Shown: positions 1 to 8,339, numbered from the stretch's first letter. The stretch: DNA of 64,000 nt from Planctomicrobium piriforme (GCF_900113665.1 NZ_FOQD01000019.1:81382-145381), one strand, 5' to 3'. The notes: generated by a model not told the origin, from the letters alone. Numbers and translations are program-made.

Positions 1-143
1 CCGACGATGGTCGGCAACGCAGTCGCCACGATGGTGGAATCGAGTGCCGCGAGCATCAGGGCCAGCATGAGGCCGCTGAAGATGATGAGAATCTGGCGAT
101 GCGAGACCGGGGCCGGCGCTTCCAGCGGTGGAGCTGCATCCAT
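1..143 (-). CDS. MFS drug/solute transporter, DHA2 (EmrB/QacA) type, N-terminal fragment
   Basis: The gene reads leftwards off the window edge, so only the first 47 residues are visible, starting at the ATG at 143. After a short proline-rich cytoplasmic tail comes a hydrophobic first membrane helix that runs into LDSTIVATALPTIVG. In the major facilitator superfamily the pattern LDxTIVxxALPxI in helix 1 marks the 14-helix drug:proton antiporter branch (EmrB, QacA). The family exports drugs or other small molecules using the proton gradient; the substrate cannot be told from this fragment. The next gene on this strand, ndk, ends at 499, about 355 bases upstream, with a palindromic repeat between them, so this is probably a separate transcription unit. 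Confidence 0.8.
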   Translation of the reverse strand, partial: MDAAPPLEAPAPVSHRQILIIFSGLMLALMLAALDSTIVATALPTIV

Positions 144-240
144 GAAAAATCAGTCAGGCATTGTCCGTGCGCGGCGGAACGTGGCAGGGCAAAGATGCCT
201 CAAAATACTGCCAGAGTTCACGAGAGTTCACACTGTCCGG

Positions 241-386
241 AAATTCCAAATCCCAAGCACCAAATTTGAAACAAATTTCAATTCTCAAAAATTCTCAAAA
301 TCCAAATGACAGAAACGGGGGGCCGTTTTGGTCATTGGAATTTTTCATTTATTTCGGATTTGAGATTTGGTGCTTGGTATTTCCCC
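241..386. repeat. Dispersed AT-rich palindromic repeat, family A copy 1
   Basis: An imperfect inverted repeat of about 145 bases. The left arm carries CCAAGCACCAAATTTG and the right arm TTTGGTGCTTGG, so the ends can pair. The centre (TGACAGAAAC ... TTGGTCATTG) is also palindromic and recurs in copy 3. Related copies lie at 6551-6685, 23978-24113 and 58088-58166. It fills most of the gap between ndk and the transporter gene; I see no gene in 144-498. Confidence 0.75.
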
Positions 387-498
387 AATGCAAAACGTTC
401 TCAGGTCGCGGCAGATCCTGAACCGGGCTGCGCTGCCCGGTCCTTCGATTGTGACGCACGATTTCCGTTCGTCGAGTCCGCACGGATGCCTGCGAACG

Positions 499-966
499 TT
501 ACTTTTCGTCGCCGGCGCAGACCCATTCGGCCAGGGTCGAGTCGTAGCTGAGAATCTCTTCCGGGCGGAAGTAGATCGCGATTTCCTTCTGAGCCGATTC
601 CGGGCTGTCGCTGCCATGAATCAGGTTCACCTGTCGGGAGAGACCGTAGTCGCCCCGGATGGTGCCCGGCGCTGATTCGCGACAGTTCGTCTTACCCATC
701 ATGTCGCGGACCACCTGCACTGCCCCAGGCCCTTCGACGATCAGGCTGACGACCGGACCGGAGGTGATGAACTCTTCCAGTTGCGGGTAGAACGGCTTCT
801 TGACGTGTTCTGCGTAATGCTGTGCGGCCAGTTCCTTGGTCACCTTCAACATCTTCAGGGCGACAATTTTCAGGCCGCGATCTTCGAGACGGCCCAGAAT
901 TTTTCCGCACAGACGGCGTTGGACGGCATCGGGCTTCAGCAGAATCAGAGTTTGTTGCAAGGACAT
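499..966 (-). CDS. ndk: Nucleoside diphosphate kinase
   Basis: Transfers the gamma phosphate of ATP to nucleoside diphosphates through a phosphohistidine intermediate, balancing cytosolic NTP and dNTP pools. The 155-residue protein opens with LQQTLILLKPDAVQR (the family's KPDAV motif) and holds the active-site histidine in NLIHGSDSPESA, preceded by the nucleotide-binding stretch APGTIRGDYG. The family is usually 140-155 residues, so it is full length. I chose the ATG at 966 because a longer in-frame start at 993 adds nine unconserved residues. The gene begins 49 bases after carA on the same strand, so the two are likely co-transcribed, both serving nucleotide supply. Confidence 0.97.
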   Translation of the reverse strand: MSLQQTLILLKPDAVQRRLCGKILGRLEDRGLKIVALKMLKVTKELAAQHYAEHVKKPFYPQLEEFITSGPVVSLIVEGPGAVQVVRDMMGKTNCRESAPGTIRGDYGLSRQVNLIHGSDSPESAQKEIAIYFRPEEILSYDSTLAEWVCAGDEK

Positions 967-1015
967 GAGAAAACCTGAAATCGATTCGGACAAAACGGTG
1001 GGAGAGACGTCGAGA

Positions 1016-2170
1016 TCAATGGGCGGCGACGGGCGCCTGCATGTCTCGCAGGAACTGGCGGAACAGGTAATGGCTGTCGTGCGGGCCGGCGCTGGCTTCG
1101 GGATGGTACTGCACGCTGAAGGCCCCGAGTTCCGAGTTGCGAATCCCTTCGACCGTCTGGTCGTTGAGATTGATATGCGTCACTTCGGTGCCGGGCGGCA
1201 GGGAATCGGCATCGACGGCGAAGCCGTGATTCTGCGAGGTGATTTCCACCTGACCGCTTTGAATGTTCAGCACCGGCTGATTGGCGCCCCGATGCCCGAA
1301 CTTCAGTTTGTAGGTCTGCGCTCCCAGAGCCAGTCCCAGCAACTGGTGCCCGAGACAGATGCCAAACACCGGCTTCTTGCCCAGCAGGCCGCGAATGGTT
1401 TCGATGGCGTATTCGAGCGGTTCCGGATCGCCGGGGCCGTTCGACAAAAAGACGCCGTCCGGATTCCGGGCGAGAATTTCTTCCGCGGTCGACGTGCCGG
1501 GGACGACCGTGACGCGGCAGCCCATTTCGGACAGATGCCGGGGGATATTCCACTTCATGCCGTAGTCAACGGCGACCACATGCGGGCCAGAGTCGGCAGC
1601 GCCGGTGCGCTTCGTCACATGCGGCGTGCTGGGATCGAGGAGGATGGAGTGCAACCCTTCGCTCCAGGGGCGGCTCTCTTCCGGCATCACGTCTTTGACT
1701 AAGTCTTTACCGACCAGCGTCGGACTGCTGCGGGCCTTGGCGACCAGCGATTTGTCGTCGAGGTCGGTGGTCGACAGCACGCCGGTCATGGCTCCCTGCG
1801 TACGGATGCGGCGGACCAGCGCCCGCGTGTCGATCCCTTCGATGCCAATGACGCCGTGTTCGCGAAGATAGGCGTCGAGCGACATGACCGACCGGAAGTT
1901 GCTCGGTTCGCGGCACAGTTCGCGGACCACGAAGCCCCGCAGCGACAATTTGCCGCTTTCGACATCCTCGGGGTTGATGCCGTAATTCCCGATGAGCGGG
2001 TAGGTCATCGTCACAATCTGACCGTTGTAAGACGGGTCGGTCAGGATTTCCTGGTAACCGGTGAGGCTCGTGTTGAAAACGACCTCGCCGTACACCTCGC
2101 CGGGAGCGCCGAAACGCACGCCAGTGAATACAGTTCCATCGGACAGAGCGAGCTTTGCAGGTTCAGACAT
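1016..2170 (-). CDS. carA: Carbamoyl-phosphate synthase small (glutaminase) subunit
   Basis: Hydrolyses glutamine and channels ammonia to the large subunit CarB, which makes carbamoyl phosphate for pyrimidine and arginine synthesis. The 384 residues carry the N-terminal CarA domain (LTGYQEILTDPSYNGQIV) and a C-terminal class I glutamine amidotransferase domain with the nucleophile in FGICLGHQLLG and the His-Glu pair in VQYHPEASAGPHD. Length matches the usual 360-390. carB is not in the window. ndk follows after 49 bases. The 362-base gap upstream is shared with the divergent kinase gene; a promoter is seen there only for the kinase. Confidence 0.97.
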   Translation of the reverse strand: MSEPAKLALSDGTVFTGVRFGAPGEVYGEVVFNTSLTGYQEILTDPSYNGQIVTMTYPLIGNYGINPEDVESGKLSLRGFVVRELCREPSNFRSVMSLDAYLREHGVIGIEGIDTRALVRRIRTQGAMTGVLSTTDLDDKSLVAKARSSPTLVGKDLVKDVMPEESRPWSEGLHSILLDPSTPHVTKRTGAADSGPHVVAVDYGMKWNIPRHLSEMGCRVTVVPGTSTAEEILARNPDGVFLSNGPGDPEPLEYAIETIRGLLGKKPVFGICLGHQLLGLALGAQTYKLKFGHRGANQPVLNIQSGQVEITSQNHGFAVDADSLPPGTEVTHINLNDQTVEGIRNSELGAFSVQYHPEASAGPHDSHYLFRQFLRDMQAPVAAH

Positions 2171-2399
2171 GCCTGAATCGGGACCTTTTTCAAAATTTCC
2201 GTTTGCGGGATTTTTAACAGACTGCGATTCGCGGCGAAAGGATTCAGCATGAGCGGCCCGAACCCTGCTGATTTCGGCAAAACGACTCTCATTCGCGGGG
2301 CAGCAGTTCTGCCGATTGCGCGGCTCATGATTACTGTAGCGGCCGGCGCGGCCCCGGCCGGCAAGTTTTTCCCGGTTCCGGTCCCAATTGCCTGCGCCT

Positions 2400-2429
2400 T
2401 TGACGCTTGGGAACCGGGGTTCTTATATT
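2400..2429 (+). promoter_or_regulatory. Sigma-70-like promoter of the Ser/Thr kinase gene
   Basis: TTGACG (2400-2405) and TATATT (2424-2429) are separated by 18 bases, one mismatch each from the -35 and -10 consensus. Transcription would start near 2436 and leave a leader of roughly 95 bases before the ATG at 2533. The rest of the 2171-2532 gap holds GC-rich inverted bases around 2338-2362 and no gene. Confidence 0.6.
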
Positions 2430-2532
2430 AGGACTTCTGGATGTCACTGCTTTGGCCAATGTCGGCGGCGCCGATTCCTCTGTGCCGTCGTCGAATTGGC
2501 GTTGGATTCCTTTCGCCCGGCGATGTCATCGC

Positions 2533-3912
2533 ATGAGTTCCCCCACTCCATCTTCCGAACGCAAGCCCCGCGGGGAAACCCGTGAAGAGCTTAAGAAGAT
2601 CGGCAAGTACCAGATCACCCGTAAGCTGGGTGCTGGCGGCATGGGGACGGTCTACCTGGCGACCGATTCGGAACTGAAGCGCACCGTCGCCCTCAAGGTT
2701 TTGCCGCAGGATCGCGCCAATAACCCCACGCTGGTGAGGCGATTCAAATCGGAAGGGCAGGCCGCGGCCCTGCTGCAGCACAAGAACATCGTCAGTGTGT
2801 TCGAAGCAGGTCAGGCCGATGGTTACCTGTTCCTGGCCCTCGAATACGTCGACGGGATCGACCTGCTGGAATGGGTCAATCGCCGCGGGCCGATTCCAGT
2901 CAAACGGACCGTGGAAATCATTCGGCAGTCGGCGGAAGCGTTGCAGCACGCTTACGAACGCAACATCGTTCATCGCGACATCAAGCCTTCGAACCTGATG
3001 GTTTCGAAGGAGGGGACGGTCAAACTGACCGACATGGGGCTCGCCCGTTCGATCGATGACACTCTCGACACGACCATCACCCGCGACGGCACCACGGTCG
3101 GCACCGTCGATTACATGGCCCCGGAACAGGCCAGCAACAGCAAAGCGGCTGATATCCGCAGCGATCTGTATTCGCTCGGCTGCACCTGGTACCACCTGCT
3201 CACCGGTTCGCCCCCCTTTCCGGAAGGGAGCGTGACGAACAAGATCTCGGCCCACATTTCTGGTCCGCTGCCTGACCCTCGCATTCTGAACCCCAAGGTT
3301 CCCGAAGCGGTCGTCGCCGTGATTCACCGGATGATGGCGAAGAAGAAAGAACAGCGCTACCAGACTCCTGCGGAATTGCTGGAAGACCTCAACAGCTCGA
3401 CGCTCAGGCGGACGCAGAACTCTCCAGACCTGCTGGCGATGTTTGGCGACGATACCGCACAGCACGATTCCGACGACAAACTGAATACTCCGACTCGAAC
3501 CGGTAGATCATCGACCGACTTTACCGTCGCCGACAAGAAAAAGGGGACGCCGGCTCCGCCTTCGAAACCTGTGAAAGGGCCGCCGGCCCGATCTCAGGCG
3601 ACTCGCGAAATGCCGGTCTCAGGAGTTCCGAACGATCCACGGGCATTGCTCGTCCGCATGGCGGTCGAACTGGATGGGACCACAGTGACCCGTCGCCGTC
3701 TCCCATGGGGCCTGATGGTGCTGGGCGTGCTGGGGCTGATCGCCGTGATCACAGTGGCCGTGCTTGCCAAGAAGTACTCTGTCCCCCCGGAGAAGACTGA
3801 GCCGGGGGCCTCGCCCTATGCGGTCGGACCCGATCCGAACGAAGAAAAACCGATCGAGGAGAAGAAGGAACCGGCTGCGTCCACCACTCCGGCGGTCGAC
3901 GCTCCGAAGTGA
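2533..3912 (+). CDS. Transmembrane Ser/Thr protein kinase (PknB-like, Hanks type)
   Basis: A 459-residue protein with an N-terminal kinase domain, a linker and one membrane helix near the C-terminus. Seen in the sequence: glycine-rich loop LGAGGMGTVY (residues 32-41), ATP-anchoring lysine in VALKVL (Lys55), catalytic loop HRDIKPSNLM (147-156), metal-binding DMG in place of the commoner DFG (167-169), and the APEQ activation-segment end. The helix LPWGLMVLGVLGLIAVITV (about 390-408) is followed by a charged, proline-rich tail with no PASTA repeats. The ATG at 2533 lies just upstream of the kinase domain; an in-frame start at 2407 overlaps the promoter. Planctomycetes encode many such kinases; its substrate cannot be inferred. 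Confidence 0.93.
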   Translation: MSSPTPSSERKPRGETREELKKIGKYQITRKLGAGGMGTVYLATDSELKRTVALKVLPQDRANNPTLVRRFKSEGQAAALLQHKNIVSVFEAGQADGYLFLALEYVDGIDLLEWVNRRGPIPVKRTVEIIRQSAEALQHAYERNIVHRDIKPSNLMVSKEGTVKLTDMGLARSIDDTLDTTITRDGTTVGTVDYMAPEQASNSKAADIRSDLYSLGCTWYHLLTGSPPFPEGSVTNKISAHISGPLPDPRILNPKVPEAVVAVIHRMMAKKKEQRYQTPAELLEDLNSSTLRRTQNSPDLLAMFGDDTAQHDSDDKLNTPTRTGRSSTDFTVADKKKGTPAPPSKPVKGPPARSQATREMPVSGVPNDPRALLVRMAVELDGTTVTRRRLPWGLMVLGVLGLIAVITVAVLAKKYSVPPEKTEPGASPYAVGPDPNEEKPIEEKKEPAASTTPAVDAPK

Positions 3913-4044
3913 AATCGATCGTGAATCCGCTTTTTTGAGATTCCGCGCGACCAGCTCGCGGCTACAATTCCCCTCAACGATCGCTGCCGGGCTCGATGAT
4001 CCGTCGACCCTGCGAGCGATTGACCTTCTGAATCGGACGCCGCT

Positions 4045-4512
4045 ATGGAACGCCTGCTGTTGCTGATCGGAGCGGTGCTGATTCTCGTCATGCTCGCCTA
4101 TTCGAGCCTGATGCAGCATAACGAGCCCGGTTACGACCTCGCCAAGCTGTCAGAAGTGAGGCCCAGCGAAGCGTGGTTTCAGAAAACCGTACTCGATAAT
4201 CCCAAGCCGGTGCTGGTCGAATTCGGGGCCGCCTGGTGTGGGCCCTGCAAACAACTGGCCGTCGTTCTCAGAGACATCGAGAAGAACTACGGCGAGAAAA
4301 TCGACGTCGTCAAGATCGACATCGATGAGAAGCCTGACCTTGCCGACCTCTACGGCATTGATGCCGTGCCGGTGCTGATGGTGTTCCAAGACGGCAAAGT
4401 GGTCGAAGCCGAAAGAGGTCTGATTCGGTTCGAATCTGTCGAACAGTTGATTCAGCCCTATCTTGAGCCGAAGCCTGTCGAAGCCGAAAAAGTCAGTGCG
4501 CTCACACATTGA
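4045..4512 (+). CDS. Membrane-anchored thioredoxin-like protein
   Basis: 155 residues: one N-terminal hydrophobic helix (about residues 4-20, likely an uncleaved anchor), then a thioredoxin fold with the intact redox motif WCGPC (64-68) and the cis-proline context AVPVLMVF. Proteins of this kind reduce or exchange disulfides in client proteins on the outer face of the cytoplasmic membrane, and the anchor suggests that location here. The gene follows the Ser/Thr kinase by 132 bases on the same strand and may share its transcript. Partner and donor (for example a DsbD/CcdA) are not in the window. Confidence 0.9.
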   Translation: MERLLLLIGAVLILVMLAYSSLMQHNEPGYDLAKLSEVRPSEAWFQKTVLDNPKPVLVEFGAAWCGPCKQLAVVLRDIEKNYGEKIDVVKIDIDEKPDLADLYGIDAVPVLMVFQDGKVVEAERGLIRFESVEQLIQPYLEPKPVEAEKVSALTH

Positions 4513-4525
4513 AGTGAGAGTTCTG

Positions 4526-4557
4526 GCTGACCGCTGACCGCTGACCGCTGAAAGCTT
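4526..4557. repeat. Tandem TGACCGC unit, dispersed repeat family C copy 1
   Basis: Three tandem copies of TGACCGC followed by TGAAAGC just after the thioredoxin stop. The same words recur in spacers at 8340-8371, 19945-19978, 33829-33863, 46121-46140 and 60528-60563, in both orientations. Confidence 0.6.
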
Positions 4558-4560
4558 TTG

Positions 4561-4917
4561 TCAGACGCGGGCGAGACGATATTCGCGCGTGCGGCGGTGC
4601 ATGCCCTGCATGCTGCTGTTGCCAGGCGGACCGAAAGTCGGCAATACCTGGGCGATTAACTGGCTGATGCCGTTCAGGCGGAACTGACGCCCGGCCATCG
4701 TGGTGATTTTCTGCCAGGTGCGAATCATCCGCAGCAGTTCGTCGCTCACCTGCTCGACGTGCGGCAGGTCGACGATCACGACGTCGGCAATCGAGGCCGC
4801 AGCCAGAAGTTCGACGAACTCCATCTGCATCGCCATCACGCTGCTGGCGTCCGGCTGGCCCTCGCGGATGAAAATTCGCAAATAATCGTTACGAAGCGTC
4901 GCATCGAGTGGCAACAT
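4561..4917 (-). CDS. STAS-like protein (anti-sigma-factor-antagonist fold)
   Basis: A 118-residue protein. The pattern of a beta strand plus acidic turn (ADVVIVDLPHVEQVSDELL), a following helix and a later LNGISQLIAQVL resembles STAS domains, whose members (SpoIIAA-like) bind anti-sigma factors and are switched by phosphorylation of a Ser/Thr in the D(S/T) motif. Here that position reads VSDELL, so the phospho-site is plausible but not certain. The ATG at 4917 follows GGGAG at a good distance; an in-frame start at 5010 adds 31 unconserved residues. The Ser/Thr kinase two genes away is a tempting partner, but that is inference from proximity. Confidence 0.6.
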   Translation of the reverse strand: MLPLDATLRNDYLRIFIREGQPDASSVMAMQMEFVELLAAASIADVVIVDLPHVEQVSDELLRMIRTWQKITTMAGRQFRLNGISQLIAQVLPTFGPPGNSSMQGMHRRTREYRLARV

Positions 4918-5153
4918 GGCGTTTCTCCCAAATCGGCTCTTGCTAACCCTTTCCCCGAATCGCAGACAATGACGGGGAAAGTTTCCCAAAGGCAACATTT
5001 TGCTGCCCAAGGGTGTTGCCCGGATTCAGATTGCTGCGGTTGCACCAGTTCATCCGCCTGTAGGGATTTCCGGATTGGCCCCGAAGAAATGGGGGACTGG
5101 CGAAGGCTGGGTTTTCCCCGGTCATAGGGCATCTTTACTTTTCGTGTATCGGT

Positions 5154-5230
5154 GTTCCGCAGGTGATCATTGCGGTTTTCATGAAGTGAAAACCGTCCAT
5201 GCGCCTGCATACGGTAGAGCAAACTGCTCT
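5154..5230 (+). ncRNA. Conserved two-domain structured RNA element, copy 1 (leader of aroF)
   Basis: Predicted fold from base complementarity: outer stem 5159-5165 with 5202-5208 (one G-U), inner stem 5173-5181 with 5187-5195 (nine perfect pairs, loop TGAAG), then a separate hairpin AGAGCA-AAC-TGCTCT at 5216-5230. It matches the element at 41011-41087 at 69 of 77 positions. It lies 122 bases before the aroF start codon, on the same strand, after a T-rich stretch (5132-5142). The rest of the 435-base gap (4918-5352) shows no gene. It could be a cis-regulatory leader or a small RNA; I do not recognise it as a known class. Confidence 0.7.
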
Positions 5231-5352
5231 AGAGTCGTTTCCAGTCGAGACGGCCGTTACAATCGTGGACTTTCATGTGAGACCTGCCGACCGCTGCGTG
5301 CCGATGGCGTCATCGGGGTTTCGAATCGAGCATCCCGCTCCTGAGGTGAATT

Positions 5353-6417
5353 GTGATCATCGTTCTGAAGCCGAATTACACCGAACAACAGTTGCAGCAC
5401 ATCTTCGAGAAACTCGAGGAAATGGGATTTCGTCATGAGTTGAGCAAGGGGGTCAAACGCACCTTGATCGGCGTCATTGGAGAAGAAGACCGCTTGCGGA
5501 ATGCCCCGCTGCGGGCAATTGCCGGAGTCGAGGATGTGATGTCAGTGCTCAAACCGTTCAAGCTTGCCAGTCGGGAATTCCAGGAGCATGACTCCGTGTT
5601 CGACCTGGGTCACGGAGTGAAAGTCGGCGGCGGATCGCTGATGATGATCGCCGGCCCCTGTGCCATCGAAGGGGAAGACATTCTCCTCGAGATCGCCCAG
5701 GCCGTGCAGGCGGCCGGGGCGAATGTTCTTCGCGGCGGCGCTTTCAAGCCCCGCACCAGCCCTTACAGCTACCAGGGGATGGGTGAAGAAGGCCTGAAAA
5801 TTCTCCGCAACGTCGGAGACGAACTCGGCATGCCGGTCGTCACTGAAGTGATGGACCCCCGCCAGGTGGCGTTGGTCGATCGCTATTCGGACATCATCCA
5901 GATCGGCGCCCGCAACATGCAGAACTTCAATCTGCTGGCGGAAGTGGGCCAGACCAACCGCCCGGTGCTGCTGAAGCGCGGCATGAGCGCCACCGTTCAG
6001 GATCTGCTGATGTCGGCCGAGTACATTCTCGCCAACGGCAACAAGCAGGTGATCCTCTGCGAGCGCGGTATTCGCAGCTTCGATAACTCCACACGAAACC
6101 TGCTCGACCTGGCGATCGTTCCGAACGTCAAAGGTCTCTCGCACCTGCCGATTATTGTCGATCCCAGCCATGCGACCGGCCGGCCGGATTTGATTCCGAG
6201 CATGGCGCTCGCCGCCGTGGCCGCCGGTGCGGACGGCGTTCACATCGAAGTGCATAACTGCCCGGAAAAAGCGATGAGCGACGGCCCGCAGGCGTTGCTT
6301 CCCAACCAGTACGCGGAACTCTTCGCCCAGATGAAGAAACTCGCCACGCTGCTGAACCGGCAGATCCCGACCACACAGCCGCCGAAAGCCGCGCCGGTTC
6401 CCGTCGCCGCACGGTAG
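5353..6417 (+). CDS. aroF: 3-deoxy-7-phosphoheptulonate (DAHP) synthase, type I-beta
   Basis: First step of the shikimate pathway: condenses phosphoenolpyruvate and erythrose 4-phosphate. Residues 1-70 (MIIVLKPNYTEQQLQHIF...) form the ferredoxin-like regulatory domain that senses aromatic amino acids in Thermotoga-type enzymes. The TIM barrel follows with the metal-binding cysteine in AGPCAIEG (about 103), the substrate loop GGAFKPRTSPYSYQG and the late DPSHATGRPDL motif. Length 354 fits this subclass (about 340). The start is GTG at 5353 with GAGGTG upstream. It stands alone between a structured leader and a strong terminator; chorismate synthase is 26 kb away. Confidence 0.97.
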   Translation: MIIVLKPNYTEQQLQHIFEKLEEMGFRHELSKGVKRTLIGVIGEEDRLRNAPLRAIAGVEDVMSVLKPFKLASREFQEHDSVFDLGHGVKVGGGSLMMIAGPCAIEGEDILLEIAQAVQAAGANVLRGGAFKPRTSPYSYQGMGEEGLKILRNVGDELGMPVVTEVMDPRQVALVDRYSDIIQIGARNMQNFNLLAEVGQTNRPVLLKRGMSATVQDLLMSAEYILANGNKQVILCERGIRSFDNSTRNLLDLAIVPNVKGLSHLPIIVDPSHATGRPDLIPSMALAAVAAGADGVHIEVHNCPEKAMSDGPQALLPNQYAELFAQMKKLATLLNRQIPTTQPPKAAPVPVAAR

Positions 6418-6455
6418 TGCCTCGAATTTTCAAGCTGATAACTCGAGCTGACCTC

Positions 6456-6490
6456 GCCTCGCGACACCCCATTGTCGCGGGGCTTTTTCG
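6456..6490 (+). terminator. Rho-independent terminator of aroF
   Basis: An 11-pair stem containing GCGACA / TGTCGC (6456-6466 with 6473-6483, one G-U) and loop CCCCA, followed by TTTTT. It lies 39 bases after the aroF stop. Confidence 0.85.
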
Positions 6491-6550
6491 TGTACGTTTG
6501 ACGAAATGCCGCCGCGACAGTTCAATGCATGTCGATGCATCGTGCTCTTT

Positions 6551-6685
6551 TCAAACTCCAAATTCGAAGCACCAAATCTCAAACAAAATTCAAATCACGA
6601 ATTCCAAAGCTCCAGACAGTCCATCTGTTTTGAGAATTGGAATTTGAAACTTGTTTGAGATTTGGGATTTCGTGCTTGGGAATTA
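6551..6685. repeat. Dispersed AT-rich palindromic repeat, family A copy 2
   Basis: The left arm carries CGAAGCACCAAATCTCAAAC and the right arm GTTTGAGATTTGGGATTTCG then TGCTTGGG, so the arms pair over much of their length. It fills the gap between the aroF terminator and the esterase gene. Confidence 0.75.
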
Positions 6686-6771
6686 CTGCGGGCACAAGAA
6701 CGTTGAATGTTCAGAGCACCAAAAACCAGAATCACCGCGACTTATTACTCTTCGAGGAACAGGGGAACTTG

Positions 6772-8337
6772 ATGTTAAAGCTCAGAGGACTCGTCGCCAT
6801 TGCGATCTGCTCGATCGCGGCCAGTGCGGCCCAGGCGGATGTCAAACTGCCGTCGATCTTCGGCTCAGGCATGGTCCTGCAGCGTGAAATGCCTGTTCCC
6901 GTCTGGGGCTGGGCCGAACCCGGCGAACAGGTGACCGTTTCGTTCCGCGATCAGTCGCAAACAGCACAGGCCGATGCCCAGGGGAACTGGAAGGTCAAGT
7001 TGAATCCCCTCGCTCTCGGCGAACCCGGCGCGCTGACCGTCAAAGGCAAAAACTCGATCACTCTCGACAATGTCCTCGTCGGCGAAGTCTGGGTCTGTAG
7101 CGGCCAGTCCAACATGCAGTGGTCGGTAAACGCCGCCCTCGATCCAGATCTCGAAAAGGCGAGCGCCAACTTCCCGCAGATCCGCCTGTTTCAGGTGCCG
7201 CTCGTGACCGCCAACGAGCCGCAGAAAGACGTGAAGGCACAGTGGCAGGTTTGCTCGCCCGCGACCATCGGCAACTTCACCGCCGTCGGCTACTTCTTCG
7301 GCCGCGACCTGCATCAGATTCTCGATGTGCCTGTCGGTCTGATTCAGACGGCCTGGGGCGGCACTCGGGCAGAAGCCTGGACCAGCCCGGACATGATGGC
7401 CAAGACCGAAGAACTACAGCCGATTCTGGAAGGCTGGAAAGAGAACCTGGCTCACCCCAAACACATTCAGGCTCAGAAGGATTACGAAGCGGCAGTTGTG
7501 AAATGGGAAGAGTCGGCCAAGGCGGCTCAAGCGGCCGGCAAACCGGCTCCGCAGCGTCCTAAAGCTCCGGACATCACGATGACCTCACAGCACTACCCGA
7601 GCAACCTGTATAACGCCATGGTTTCGCCGCTGGTGCCTTATGCCATTCGCGGCGCGATCTGGTATCAGGGGGAATCCAACGCCAGCCGCGCTTATCAGTA
7701 TCGCAAGCTGATGCCGGCCATGATTCAAAGCTGGCGTGATGCCTGGGGACAGGGGGACTTCCCGTTCTATCAAGTGCAGCTCGCGAACTTCCGCCCGATC
7801 AAGCCGGACGCCGGCGAGAGCGACTGGGCCGAACTTCGCGAAGCCCAGCACATGGCCGCGAAGACGATTCCCAATGTCGATGCCGTCTGCATCACCGACA
7901 TCGGGGCGGCGCAGGACATTCACCCCAAAGACAAGCAGAACGTCGGTAAGCGTCTGGTGCGGATGGCCCTCGTTGACCTGTACGGGGTGAAGAACATCGT
8001 CCGCCAGGGACCGACCTTCGACAGCGTGACTTTTGACGGCAAGAAAGCCGTTGTGAAGTTCGACACCCACGGCGCCAATCTGGTGAGCTACTACAAAGAG
8101 CCGCTCACCGGTTTTGCCGTCGCCGGGGAAGACAAGAAGTGGGTCTGGGCTGAAGCCAAGATCACTGCCGGCGACACAGTCGAAGTGACTGCGGCCGGCG
8201 TCGATCATCCGGTTGCCGTCCGCTACAACTGGTCCGACAACCCACAAGGCACCCTGTTCAGCGAAGCCTACCTGCCCGCCTATCCGTTCCGCTCGGATAC
8301 CTGGGAAGGGGTGACGGCGAAGAATGTGAAACCGTAG
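6772..8337 (+). CDS. Secreted sialate O-acetylesterase-family (SASA/SIAE) protein
   Basis: A 521-residue exported hydrolase. The signal peptide (LRGLVAIAICSIAASAAQA) ends near residue 22 and a beta-rich domain follows. The SGNH-type esterase domain has its nucleophile in SGQSNMQW (Ser113), the IWYQGESNA block and the catalytic Asp/His in DIHPKDK (about 382-385). The family removes O-acetyl groups from sugars such as sialic acid or plant polysaccharides in the periplasm or outside the cell. The ATG at 6772 is preceded by AGGGGAAC; upstream in-frame codons run into repeat A. Planctomycetes carry many such enzymes beside sulfatases and glycosidases, though none is adjacent here. A terminator follows. 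Confidence 0.92.
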   Translation: MLKLRGLVAIAICSIAASAAQADVKLPSIFGSGMVLQREMPVPVWGWAEPGEQVTVSFRDQSQTAQADAQGNWKVKLNPLALGEPGALTVKGKNSITLDNVLVGEVWVCSGQSNMQWSVNAALDPDLEKASANFPQIRLFQVPLVTANEPQKDVKAQWQVCSPATIGNFTAVGYFFGRDLHQILDVPVGLIQTAWGGTRAEAWTSPDMMAKTEELQPILEGWKENLAHPKHIQAQKDYEAAVVKWEESAKAAQAAGKPAPQRPKAPDITMTSQHYPSNLYNAMVSPLVPYAIRGAIWYQGESNASRAYQYRKLMPAMIQSWRDAWGQGDFPFYQVQLANFRPIKPDAGESDWAELREAQHMAAKTIPNVDAVCITDIGAAQDIHPKDKQNVGKRLVRMALVDLYGVKNIVRQGPTFDSVTFDGKKAVVKFDTHGANLVSYYKEPLTGFAVAGEDKKWVWAEAKITAGDTVEVTAAGVDHPVAVRYNWSDNPQGTLFSEAYLPAYPFRSDTWEGVTAKNVKP

Positions 8338-8339
8338 GG

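Noticed and set aside
3061..3080. Loss of kinase function from DMG in place of DFG
   Set aside because: The aspartate that binds metal is retained and the middle residue varies among active bacterial kinases.
2428..3465. 345-residue minus-strand frame opposite the kinase
   Set aside because: It is the antisense shadow of the kinase gene, common in GC-rich coding sequence.
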